This document shows, one piece after another, positions 1 through 6,179 of a stretch of DNA of 6,179 nucleotides. Both the position numbers and the translations under genes were made by a program. This DNA is from JABMRP01 sp964444795 (GTDB taxonomy: Bacteria; Planctomycetota; Planctomycetia; Pirellulales; Thermoguttaceae). The stretch is taken from contig CAYUIQ010000359.1 of the NCBI GenBank assembly GCA_964444795.1, forward strand, positions 1-6,179. Reading direction: 5' to 3'. Below the pieces are notes generated by a model. It made no database searches, was not told the origin of the DNA, and saw only the letters and a list, made by a program, of their open reading frames with translations. Position 1 is the stretch's first letter. Every line of letters starts with the position of its first letter.

Positions 1-13
1 AGAACGCAACAGA

Positions 14-40
14 CTGGGGGCTCGCTGCGCTCGACCCCAG
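14..40. repeat. GC-rich inverted repeat downstream of the sulfatase
   Basis: CTGGGG at 14-19 pairs exactly with CCCCAG at 35-40, enclosing 15 bases (GCTCGCTGCGCTCGA) that may form a small inner stem. The element lies in noncoding sequence about 90 bases past the sulfatase stop. No T-run follows it on either strand, so a simple intrinsic terminator is not supported. It resembles short dispersed elements I associate with planctomycete genomes, but only one copy is visible here. Confidence -1.
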
Positions 41-96
41 GCACCCACCACCTTCTCCGAAATCCCCTGAAGAACCTCAAAAAAGTAACCGGAAGC

Positions 97-136
97 GTGA
101 GCGAGTGACCGCGGTGTGCGAGTCTCAATCGCTCAC
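97..136. repeat. 8-bp inverted repeat spanning the sulfatase stop codon
   Basis: GTGAGCGA at 97-104 is the exact reverse complement of TCGCTCAC at 129-136, separated by 24 bases. The right arm covers the sulfatase TGA (135-133). In the transcript this could form a hairpin at the 3' end of the gene. A run of six A on the plus strand at about 79-84 becomes TTTTTT downstream of the hairpin in the minus-strand transcript, though about 12 bases away, so a weak terminator is possible but not shown. Confidence -1.
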
Positions 137-1539
137 TTCTTCTTCGGACGAGTAAACCTTTGGGAATGATCGACCCACGAACCCGGCGTGGCCGGTACGT
201 GCGACGCTTCCGCGTAAGCAATCAACTTCTGTAGTGTTTCTGGATGCTGCCCGGCGAGATCGTTTTCTTCGCCGGTGTCGGTATCGAGATTGTACAACTG
301 CCAATCCTGCCGGGGCGGCTTGAAGGCCTTCCAGTTTCCTTGGCGCACGGCGATTTGGCCCATGTATTCCCAGTAGAGAAAGTCATGCCGCGGTTGTTTG
401 CCACGACCCAGCAAGGTCGGCAGGAAGGAGATGCCGTCGCGACCGGCCGGGAGCTTCGCGCCGCTCGCTTCGGCAAGGGTCGGCATGACGTCGCCGAAGT
501 AACACAAATGTTCCGTCACCGAGCCGGCCTTGATCTTACCCGGCCAGCGGACAAGATAGGGCACGCGCAGGCCGCCTTCGAGAAGATTTCCCTTGCCGCC
601 GCGAAAAACGGTCGAGTTGGGCTCGAACACGCCCCGGGGATGCGCCTCATCGCGAAAATAGGGCTGCCCGCCGTTGTCGCCGCTGAAGACGACGATCGTG
701 TTGTCGTCGATGCCGAGTTCCGTGAGCAAGTCCAGAATCTCGCCCATCTGACGATCCGCCAGATGGACCATGGCCGCGTACACGTTGGGATCGCAATCCC
801 GGCGTTGCCCCCGGCCGCCCAGCTTCATGTCCCTGTACATCAGCCACGACGGATCGTCCTCGGGCATACCCCACAGGCCGTGCGGCAGGGTATAGGGCAG
901 ATAGCAGAAGAACGGGCGGTCCTTGCTTTCTCGAATGAACTTCATCGCCTCGTTGTGGATGAGGTATTGCGAGAACGTCTTGCCCGTGTGCGGATCTCCG
1001 GTGTTGCCGTCGAGCATTTCCTTCTTGCCGTTGCGAACCAGATACTCCGGATAGTAGGAATGTGCGTGGACCTGATGGTAGTAGCCGTAAAACAGATCAA
1101 AGCCATGCAGTTCGGGCGCCCCGGTCGTACCCGTATCGCCGATCCCCCATTTTCCAAATCCGCCCGTCGCGTAACCGGCCGATTTGAACATCTCGCCGAG
1201 GGTAAACTCATCGGCGGTAATGGGCGTGCCCCCGCCGTTGGTGCGCATCTGACAGTGGCCCATGTGCTTCCCGGTCAGCAACACGCACCGCGTCGGTCCG
1301 CAAACCGGCCCACCGGCCAGACATTGCGTGAATCGCATTCCCTCGGCCGCCAGTCGATCCACGTTGGGCGTCTTCAGAATCTTATGCCCCATCGACGAAA
1401 GCTCGAAGTACCCGATCTCGTCCAACATCATGTAGACGATATTCGGTTTATCAACGCGCTGGGCGGCCGTGAGGTTATTGGTTGCCGCCAGTGTGGTTAT
1501 GAAGAAAGCCGCGGTCTGCAAGAGATTGCGTCGTTTCAT
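133..1539 (-). CDS. Exported sulfatase (arylsulfatase A-like, formylglycine-dependent)
   Basis: A 468-residue type I sulfatase, predicted to hydrolyse sulfate esters, probably on sulfated polysaccharides. Residues 1-26 form a signal peptide (MKRRNLLQTAAFF..., likely cut after Ala26); its twin arginine in RRNLLQ suggests possible Tat export. The sulfatase signature is at 78-90, PVCGPTRCVLLTG, where Cys80 in C-x-P-x-R would be converted to formylglycine and Arg84 follows. Other active-site residues are D40, K130 in GFGKWGIG, H220 in 'LPYTLPHG', D288-N289 in 'SGDNGG' (calcium) and K316 in 'FRGGKGNLLEGGLRVP'. The C-terminal part holds 'AVRQGNWKAFK' and 'WQLYNLDTDTGEENDLA', typical of the family. 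Two departures stand out: the usual D-D near the N-terminus is D40-E41, and GKWH is GKWG, so its histidine is absent. The protein is full length and ends in PKKK. The ATG at 1539 has a strong AAGGAG site. No maturase, carbohydrate enzyme or transporter gene is in the window, so the substrate is unknown. Confidence -1.
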   Translation of the reverse strand: MKRRNLLQTAAFFITTLAATNNLTAAQRVDKPNIVYMMLDEIGYFELSSMGHKILKTPNVDRLAAEGMRFTQCLAGGPVCGPTRCVLLTGKHMGHCQMRTNGGGTPITADEFTLGEMFKSAGYATGGFGKWGIGDTGTTGAPELHGFDLFYGYYHQVHAHSYYPEYLVRNGKKEMLDGNTGDPHTGKTFSQYLIHNEAMKFIRESKDRPFFCYLPYTLPHGLWGMPEDDPSWLMYRDMKLGGRGQRRDCDPNVYAAMVHLADRQMGEILDLLTELGIDDNTIVVFSGDNGGQPYFRDEAHPRGVFEPNSTVFRGGKGNLLEGGLRVPYLVRWPGKIKAGSVTEHLCYFGDVMPTLAEASGAKLPAGRDGISFLPTLLGRGKQPRHDFLYWEYMGQIAVRQGNWKAFKPPRQDWQLYNLDTDTGEENDLAGQHPETLQKLIAYAEASHVPATPGSWVDHSQRFTRPKKK

Positions 1540-1544
1540 TTTGT

Positions 1545-1550
1545 CTCCTT
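1545..1550 (-). promoter_or_regulatory. Strong Shine-Dalgarno site of the sulfatase gene
   Basis: AAGGAG on the minus strand, five bases before the ATG at 1539. It is the best match to the consensus among the genes here and fixes the sulfatase start, which also gives a complete signal peptide. Confidence -1.
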
Positions 1551-1583
1551 TTCGTCTTTCGTCCCTAATGTGACAAGCAGCGA

Positions 1584-2015
1584 TCAGCCATCGGGCGGAT
1601 CCGGCGGCGTGGATTCGTGCGGCGGTTCGTCGTTGGTGGTGTCTCGCTCGTTCAGTGGCTTTGCCGGATCGAATTCCTCGGAAGTGGCCGATACGATCAA
1701 GAAACCAAACAACACTCCCACAAGTCCGAATGTCAGCGCATCAGAAATCTCGCTGTAGCTTGGCCGATTAATGGCCGGCATAAATGCGGTGACCGACATG
1801 CCCAGGAACATACACGGAACAAGTGGCCCCCACCGGAGAACGAATCCCGTAAGACATATAGCAGCCGGGACACTGAGGAGGATGATCCTTTCTAAATTGA
1901 AGGCCCCATGATAATCACTTCCAATCGGCAGCATCAGCAATGCTGCCGCAAGCACAACCGGCAAGTGCAAGAAAGACCGTCGACGCGGAACGCCAACGAG
2001 GATTCTGACCATCAT
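1584..2015 (-). CDS. Small hypothetical membrane protein, four predicted helices
   Basis: Not recognised as a known family. The protein has up to 143 residues. It has a short basic N-terminus (VRILVGVPRRRS), then four hydrophobic stretches at about residues 15-32, 44-61, 64-82 and 93-110. Its soluble C-terminal tail of about 33 residues (111-143) is rich in Asp, Glu and Pro and ends TPPDPPDG. By the positive-inside rule the N-terminus is probably cytoplasmic, and an even number of helices would place the acidic tail there too. Two ATG codons follow each other at 2015 and 2012. The second fits the AAAAGG site better (six-base spacer against three), so the protein may start one residue later. 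It lies 68 bases after the DUF1846 gene and 44 before the sulfatase, possibly in one transcript. No catalytic motif or lipobox is visible. That it is a real gene rests on its ribosome site, the coherent membrane pattern and the fit between its neighbours. Confidence -1.
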   Translation of the reverse strand: MMVRILVGVPRRRSFLHLPVVLAAALLMLPIGSDYHGAFNLERIILLSVPAAICLTGFVLRWGPLVPCMFLGMSVTAFMPAINRPSYSEISDALTFGLVGVLFGFLIVSATSEEFDPAKPLNERDTTNDEPPHESTPPDPPDG

Positions 2016-2018
2016 GCG

Positions 2019-2024
2019 CCTTTT
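2019..2024 (-). promoter_or_regulatory. Shine-Dalgarno site deciding between two adjacent ATG codons
   Basis: AAAAGG on the minus strand lies three bases before the ATG at 2015 and six before the ATG at 2012. The longer spacing is closer to normal, so translation of the small membrane protein more likely begins at 2012. Confidence -1.
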
Positions 2025-2083
2025 CGTATTTCGGCTGGTACCATTGCGGGATGGAGCGTTGGGGAAGGAGAACGGGCCCTTTG

Positions 2084-3601
2084 TCAGGAGGTGAACAGGT
2101 TCTTCGTGGCAAAGCTCGGATCGCTGGTCAGATGTACGCCGAGCCGGCGCAGGCCGGTCTCATCTCCGGGTGTGGGGATGTGCGTGATGTGGACGTCACA
2201 GCCTCGCAGTTGCTTTAGCGTCTCGACGCACAACTGGGCCATCGGATTGGTGGCGACACTGATGCCCAGGGCGAAGAGGGTCTCCTGCAGGTCAAGGCTT
2301 ACGGCGTTTTCGCCGAGGACGTCCTCCTTCATTCTCGCCACCGACTCGATGAGGCTCGGCGCCAGCAAGTGGATCTCGGTGGGCACCCCCGTCAGTTGCT
2401 TCACCGCGTTGATCACCAGTGCGGAGGCGGCGTGCATGAGCGGGGAATTTGTCCCCGTGACGATGCGGCCGTCGCAAAGCTCGATGGCCGCGCCGCAGTA
2501 GACGCCCTCGTTGCCTTTTCCCTGCTGTTGTGCCTCCTCGGCTGCCTGCCGGGCGGGCTCGACCGCCGTGCGGTCCTCCGGCCTGATGTGGAGCACTTCC
2601 ATCAGCCGTTCGACCCGCTGGACGGTCCGCTGGTCGGCCAACCCCATGACGTACTCGGAGGAGTAGCGGAAATAGCGTCGGATCACCTCGGCACGGGAAG
2701 CAGCCCGGACCTCGTCGTCGTCAACAATGCCGGTGCTGGCGCGGTTCACGCCCATTTCCGTGGGCGAACGGTAGATCGGCTTGGCTCCGGTGATTCGCTC
2801 GAGGATCTTGTGGAGAACGGGAAACGCCTCGACGTCGCGGTTATAGTTGATGGCCGTCTCGCCGCAGGCCTCCAAATGGAACGGGTCGATCATGTTCACG
2901 TCGTGCAGGTCGGCGGTGGCTGCCTCATACGCCACGTTCACCGGATGCATCAGCGGCAGATCCCAGATCGGAAAGGTCTCGAATTTCGCATAACCCGACT
3001 CGATTCCGTGGAGGTGGTCGTGGTAGAACTGGCTCAGGCAGGTGGCCAGCTTCCCGCTGCCCGGGCCGGGGCCGGTGACCACCACCAGGGGCTTCTCCGT
3101 CTCGATGTACGGATTGGCGCCGTAGCCTTCGGAACTGAGGATCCGATCGACTTCGGACGGGTAGCCCTTGGTGGGACGGTGGGTGTAGACCGGTATGCCG
3201 CGGCGGGCGAGCTTGTTCTTGAACTGCACGGCCCCCGGCTGGTCATCGAAGCGGGTGATCACCACCCCCCGTAGTTCGATGCCCCATTGGCGGACGTCGT
3301 CGATCAACTTCATGGCGTCGGCGTCGTAGGTGATGCCGAAGTCGGCCCGCATCTTCTTCCGCTCGATGGCCCCGGCGTGGATACAGAGGAGGATCTCGGC
3401 CTCATCCTTGAGCTTGGTTAACAGACGCATTTTCACGTTCGGATCGAAGCCAGGCAGCACTCTGGCCGCATGGTAGTCGAAGAGTAACTTCCCCCCAAAT
3501 TCGAGGTACAATTTCTTACCGAAGCGATCGGCGCGATCAAGAATGGCGGCCGATTGCTCCTGCAGATACTTGTCGTTGTCAAAGCCGATTGCATCCTGCA
3601 T
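2084..3601 (-). CDS. DUF1846 / UPF0371 family protein of unknown function
   Basis: A 505-residue soluble protein with no signal peptide or membrane segment, close to the roughly 500 residues usual for DUF1846 (UPF0371). It is recognised from its strongly conserved N-terminal half: 'KYLQEQS', 'LYLEFGGKLLFDYHAARVLP' (residues 31-50), 'DFGITYD', 'TKGYPSEVDRI' (144-154), 'EGYGANPYIET', the glycine-rich 'VVVTGPGPGSGKLATCL' (173-189), 'KFETFPIW', 'AYEAATADL', 'DVNMIDPFHLEA', 'INYNRDVEAFPVL' and 'SPTEMGVNR'. GPGPGSGK looks like a phosphate-binding loop but is not a strict Walker A: the first glycine position is proline and leucine follows the lysine. The C-terminal half (about 365-480) has 'NSPLMHAASALVINAV' and ends with 'HITHIPTPGDETGLRRLG'. 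Residues 345-365 are rich in Ala, Glu and Gln and may be a linker. The ATG at 3601 has AGGAAAGAG upstream. Crystal structures exist for the family, but I know of no assigned reaction. It lies 95 bases downstream of the hisF-like gene. The family call is strong; function unknown. Confidence -1.
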   Translation of the reverse strand: MQDAIGFDNDKYLQEQSAAILDRADRFGKKLYLEFGGKLLFDYHAARVLPGFDPNVKMRLLTKLKDEAEILLCIHAGAIERKKMRADFGITYDADAMKLIDDVRQWGIELRGVVITRFDDQPGAVQFKNKLARRGIPVYTHRPTKGYPSEVDRILSSEGYGANPYIETEKPLVVVTGPGPGSGKLATCLSQFYHDHLHGIESGYAKFETFPIWDLPLMHPVNVAYEAATADLHDVNMIDPFHLEACGETAINYNRDVEAFPVLHKILERITGAKPIYRSPTEMGVNRASTGIVDDDEVRAASRAEVIRRYFRYSSEYVMGLADQRTVQRVERLMEVLHIRPEDRTAVEPARQAAEEAQQQGKGNEGVYCGAAIELCDGRIVTGTNSPLMHAASALVINAVKQLTGVPTEIHLLAPSLIESVARMKEDVLGENAVSLDLQETLFALGISVATNPMAQLCVETLKQLRGCDVHITHIPTPGDETGLRRLGVHLTSDPSFATKNLFTS

Positions 3602-3696
3602 GGGTCTCTTTCCTGACTGGGTTCGGGCCGCAAGAGCGGCGCAAAGCCTTACCTGGACGGTCGCGTCCGTTTCCGTGGATCACGCGCCATTGGTGA

Positions 3697-4458
3697 TCAC
3701 CGTAAATCGACGCCGCGACCTCGGAGGTAGTCCTTCAGTTCCGGGATGTCGATCATGTGAAAGTGAAACACGGACGCTGCCAGCAGAACCGTGGCGCCCG
3801 CTTCGACAGCCTCGTAGAAATGTTCGAGCGTGCCCGCCCCGCCCGAGGCCACGATCTGAGCGGCCGTGGCCTCTTTCATCGCGCGGATAACGGGCAGATC
3901 GAAGCCGGTCTTCGCTCCGTCGCCAGCCTTGCTGGTGGGAAGGATCACCGGCACGCCGAAGGAATCAACCTTCTTGGCCCACTCGACCGCGTCGGTGCCC
4001 GTCGCCGTGCGGCCGCCGTCGATGTAGACCTCATAGCCGGACGGCATCGCCTGGTTCTGGTCCACGTCGATGGCCACGGTCACTTGTTCCGGGCCCAACT
4101 CCTTGACCATCTCGGCAATGACCTCCGGCTTGCGAAACGCGGCGCTGCTGGTCGAGATCTTGTTGGCGCCGGCGGCCAGCACAGCCGCCGCGGATGCCAC
4201 GTCCGAAATCCCACCGCCCACGGTGAACGGCACGGTGGTGGCTTCGGCGACGCGCTTCACCACGTCGAGCATCGTGCCACGGCCTTCAACGGTGGCCGTG
4301 ATGTCGAGCAGGGCCAGCTCATCGGCTCCCGCCTTGCAGTAAGCCCGTGCGCACTCCACCGGGTCGCCCGCGTCACGAATGTCGACGAAGTGAACGCCCT
4401 TGACCACCCGGCCGTTTTGCATGTCCAAGCAGGGCATGATGCTGATTGGCTGAGTCAT
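3697..4458 (-). CDS. hisF: Imidazole glycerol phosphate synthase cyclase subunit HisF (divergent)
   Basis: A 253-residue cytosolic (beta/alpha)8-barrel, the usual length for HisF. With HisH, HisF uses ammonia to convert PRFAR to imidazole glycerol phosphate and AICAR in histidine synthesis. Visible marks are 'CLDMQNGRVVKG' with D12 and K20 (T. maritima D11 and K19), 'LDITATVEGRGTMLDVV', the phosphate-binding 'TVGGGI' (residues 79-84), 'VAIDVD' with D131 (T. maritima D130), D180-G181 (D176-G177), 'IVASGGAG' and 'LLAASVFHF'. Both catalytic aspartates are present. Aligned by eye, several other positions differ from T. maritima: S6 for R5, N99 for D98, S104 for N103, P170 for E167 and A178 for D174. 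These belong to the ammonia gate, the HisH contact and ligand binding. The start at 4458 is supported by AAAGGA eight bases upstream. There are no other his genes nearby. It may be a normal member of a HisF subfamily or a paralogue with a different amine source or substrate; the family call is firm and the exact reaction less so. Confidence -1.
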   Translation of the reverse strand: MTQPISIMPCLDMQNGRVVKGVHFVDIRDAGDPVECARAYCKAGADELALLDITATVEGRGTMLDVVKRVAEATTVPFTVGGGISDVASAAAVLAAGANKISTSSAAFRKPEVIAEMVKELGPEQVTVAIDVDQNQAMPSGYEVYIDGGRTATGTDAVEWAKKVDSFGVPVILPTSKAGDGAKTGFDLPVIRAMKEATAAQIVASGGAGTLEHFYEAVEAGATVLLAASVFHFHMIDIPELKDYLRGRGVDLR

Positions 4459-4466
4459 TGTTCCAT

Positions 4467-4472
4467 TCCTTT
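4467..4472 (-). promoter_or_regulatory. Shine-Dalgarno site of the hisF-like gene
   Basis: AAAGGA on the minus strand, eight bases before the ATG at 4458. An ATG lying within the spacer (4466-4464) is out of frame with HisF, so this site supports the start at 4458. Confidence -1.
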
Positions 4473-4513
4473 CTCGTGTGTATTAAAAGATCATTGTGAG
4501 GTGGCTTGCCTCC

Positions 4514-6179
4514 CTATTCGTAGCAAACCACACTGCCGTCCATCATGGACAGAAACAGTCTGTGCTCGGCCGCGGCGAGGCCGTCGAAGACCGGGCAACC
4601 GTCCAGCGGGACTTCGTTCAGTGTCCGGCCGTCCTCCGTCGAGACGACGTGGAGCAGGGCTCCCTGGTCGCCTTTCAGTGCGGCAACCTGCTGGGCCGCC
4701 TTGGCGACGACCTCGTCCTGAAACGGCTTGCCGAAGATTTCCTCTTCATCCACGACATCCGGCGGGCCGGCAACGAACAGCGTCTCGTTCGCCAGCACCA
4801 TGGCCCTTGCCTGCAGGCTCGGGTTCTCATGCCGCCATTGGAATTCGTTGGCGGAAATCTCGCGAAGGGGGTAGGAGCCGTACACCTTGCGGTCGAACGT
4901 AATCCCATGTCCGTGCCCGCCGGGGCCGCTGCCCTCCTGCCTCCTGTTCGCCGCATCGACGCGCGCGATCGATTCCGGCTTCACATTTCGGACGGCGGCA
5001 AATAGTTGATACTCCAACGCGCTGGACCAGACGTACAACCGCGGCTGGCGTCCGTAGCCGAAGACCGTCTCGTCGTTGAAGACGAGCATTCGACCGGCGG
5101 GGGCAAAACGTCCGGCGCGGAACCAGCCATTGTGTCCCGTGCCGTAGCCATGCCCGAACACCCAGTAGGCGCGATGAAACCAGGTTTCGTCGAGATATCC
5201 GCTCGAACAGACCAGATGGGCCTCTTCGCCGCCCTGGTCCTGTGGCCCCGATGCAATCACATCGGTCCGTTTTCCGTCGAGGCCGATACTCTGCGAACGC
5301 ATGTAGAGTCGCCGGCCGTCGCTCGACAGGATATCCGGCAGGGCGACGGGCATATCGAGACTGCGCGCCGTCTTGTGCAGGGGTTCGCCGCTTTCGGGAA
5401 CGGTATCGCCCATGATTTCCTCGAACTGGCGCTCACCGGTCAGCACGTCGATCTTGAGCAAGTGCAGGCCGCCGTCGAGAAACATGGAGCGTCCCGCGAC
5501 GCAGTAAACCGAGCCGTCCCGCACGAGAACCGCGCCGCTGACCGGCCAGGTGGATTCCAACTGGTCGTAGGAAACGATATGGCGCTGTTCGGCCACCGCC
5601 CGATAACGCCATGCCAGCGCGCCGTCCGAAGCCCGCAGACAGTAGATCCAGCCGTCCCGGCAACCAAAAACGCAAAGAGAGTTGCCGGCTTTGCCCTCGG
5701 TATCGGAGACGTCCACGATCGTGGGCGGGGTATCGACACGCCCGCCGGCTGTATACTTCCAGAGCACATCGCCGTGGGTCGAGTCCAGCGCGTAGACGGT
5801 ATGCTCATCAATGGCGGCAACAAATACCGTTCCACCGGAAACGGTTACCGGAGACAGCTTGCCGCCAAGGTCCACCTTCCAGGCCATCTTCGGCTTGGCG
5901 GGAGCCTCGGTCCCGGTCGCGCCGCTCCGCATGTTGTCGGCCCGATAGGTAGACCAACCTCCGCCGGCGGTTACGGGTCGTTGGGTCTTCTTGTACGCCG
6001 GTCCTATTTCCAGCCTTGGGCTATTGGGCCCACGGGCAGATCCTTGCTTCTGGTTTACCGTGGTAAGTGCGTTGAAACCGTTGAGCTTCGACTCGATGTA
6101 GCACGCACAAGGATGAGGCGGCGCATACGAGAGACCGTTTGCCGGCATCATGCCGTAGAGACACGCGCCGCGGACCCAG
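4514..6179 (-). CDS. PQQ-like beta-propeller repeat protein, C-terminal part (5' end outside window)
   Basis: Recognised as a PQQ/BamB-type beta-propeller from repeated blade ends of the form Y-A-L-D-x-x-x-G-x-x-L-W-x-Y: 'VYALDSTHGDVLWKY', 'IYCLRASDGALAWRY', 'LLKIDVLTGE' and, near the C-terminus, 'HVVSTEDGRTLNEV'. The propeller begins around 'WSTYRADNMRSG', about 66 residues after the Met encoded at 6151. That Met is probably not the start. The frame stays open to the window edge and adds WVRGACLYG before it, running smoothly into MMPANGL, and no ribosome site precedes it. The segment before the propeller carries a C-x-C pair (PHPCACY) and no signal peptide, as expected inside a longer protein. 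The stop is TAG, after a C-terminal DGSVVCYE. Such propellers often act as scaffolds or bind ligands outside the cytoplasm; enzymatic use of PQQ cannot be claimed. Long planctomycete proteins of this style are known, but the missing N-terminal domains cannot be inferred. It lies 55 bases upstream of the hisF-like gene. Sure of the fold, unsure of the role. Confidence -1.
   Translation of the reverse strand, partial: WVRGACLYGMMPANGLSYAPPHPCACYIESKLNGFNALTTVNQKQGSARGPNSPRLEIGPAYKKTQRPVTAGGGWSTYRADNMRSGATGTEAPAKPKMAWKVDLGGKLSPVTVSGGTVFVAAIDEHTVYALDSTHGDVLWKYTAGGRVDTPPTIVDVSDTEGKAGNSLCVFGCRDGWIYCLRASDGALAWRYRAVAEQRHIVSYDQLESTWPVSGAVLVRDGSVYCVAGRSMFLDGGLHLLKIDVLTGERQFEEIMGDTVPESGEPLHKTARSLDMPVALPDILSSDGRRLYMRSQSIGLDGKRTDVIASGPQDQGGEEAHLVCSSGYLDETWFHRAYWVFGHGYGTGHNGWFRAGRFAPAGRMLVFNDETVFGYGRQPRLYVWSSALEYQLFAAVRNVKPESIARVDAANRRQEGSGPGGHGHGITFDRKVYGSYPLREISANEFQWRHENPSLQARAMVLANETLFVAGPPDVVDEEEIFGKPFQDEVVAKAAQQVAALKGDQGALLHVVSTEDGRTLNEVPLDGCPVFDGLAAAEHRLFLSMMDGSVVCYE

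Noticed and set aside
177..200. Walker A ATPase motif in the DUF1846 protein (considered from GPGPGSGK)
   Set aside because: The spacing puts proline at the first glycine position and leucine follows the lysine in place of Ser/Thr. No Walker B was found, so ATPase activity is not claimed. Start and end here bracket the motif in protein residue numbers, not bases.
244..1758. A 504-codon open frame on the plus strand opposite the sulfatase
   Set aside because: It overlaps a clearly homologous gene on the other strand, shows no domain motifs, and its composition (rich in Arg, Gly, Val, His) is typical of a shadow frame in GC-rich DNA.
2016..2083. Short palindromes GGGCCC and GGTACC in the gap after the DUF1846 gene
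   Set aside because: Six-base palindromes are expected by chance and no longer hairpin or T-run accompanies them.
1908..2501. A plus-strand open frame crossing the gap between the membrane protein and the DUF1846 gene
   Set aside because: Most of it is antisense to two better supported genes, and the translated product has no family resemblance.
2369..3274. A 301-codon plus-strand open frame opposite the DUF1846 gene
   Set aside because: The DUF1846 protein is recognisable along its length on the minus strand, and the antisense product has no recognisable motif.
4481..4513. A possible terminator or promoter between the propeller gene and hisF (GAGG...CCTC with TCTTTTAATAC after it)
   Set aside because: The stem is only about four base pairs, the T-run is short and distant, and no convincing -35 element pairs with the AT-rich stretch.
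3757..4902. A 381-codon plus-strand open frame opposite hisF and the end of the propeller gene
   Set aside because: It spans two real genes and the gap between them, and becomes Arg/Pro-rich low-complexity sequence, as expected for a shadow.

Overview
The window looks like a piece of a Planctomycetota chromosome, possibly of the Pirellulales type. It is GC-rich. It carries a secreted sulfatase and the end of a long PQQ-type beta-propeller protein of the style common in that phylum. One edge has short GC-rich motifs of a kind I associate with dispersed repeats in these genomes. The assignment rests on gene style and not on a marker gene, so it is an inference.

All five supported genes lie on the minus strand, so transcription runs from high to low coordinates. 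In that order they are: (1) 6179-4514, the C-terminal part of a beta-propeller protein whose 5' end lies outside the window; (2) 4458-3697, a HisF-type imidazole glycerol phosphate synthase cyclase subunit; (3) 3601-2084, a DUF1846/UPF0371 protein of unknown function; (4) 2015-1584, a small four-helix membrane protein I do not recognise; (5) 1539-133, an exported sulfatase with an intact formylglycine motif. Gaps are short (44 to 97 bases), and genes 2 to 5 each have a Shine-Dalgarno-like sequence. I see no strong terminator between genes, so co-transcription is possible. The products do not form one obvious pathway: histidine or purine-linked metabolism, an unknown cytosolic protein, a membrane protein and an exported hydrolase.

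The most interesting signal is in the HisF protein. Its cyclase catalytic aspartates are intact, but several positions that in Thermotoga maritima HisF form the ammonia gate, the contact with the glutaminase HisH and a ligand phosphate site are changed. No hisH, hisA or other his gene is present. The sulfatase also departs from the classic family pattern at two active-site positions. The last 130 bases downstream of the sulfatase hold GC-rich inverted repeats. I found no RNA gene, CRISPR array, insertion sequence or phage feature. I do not see a clear new multi-gene system here.
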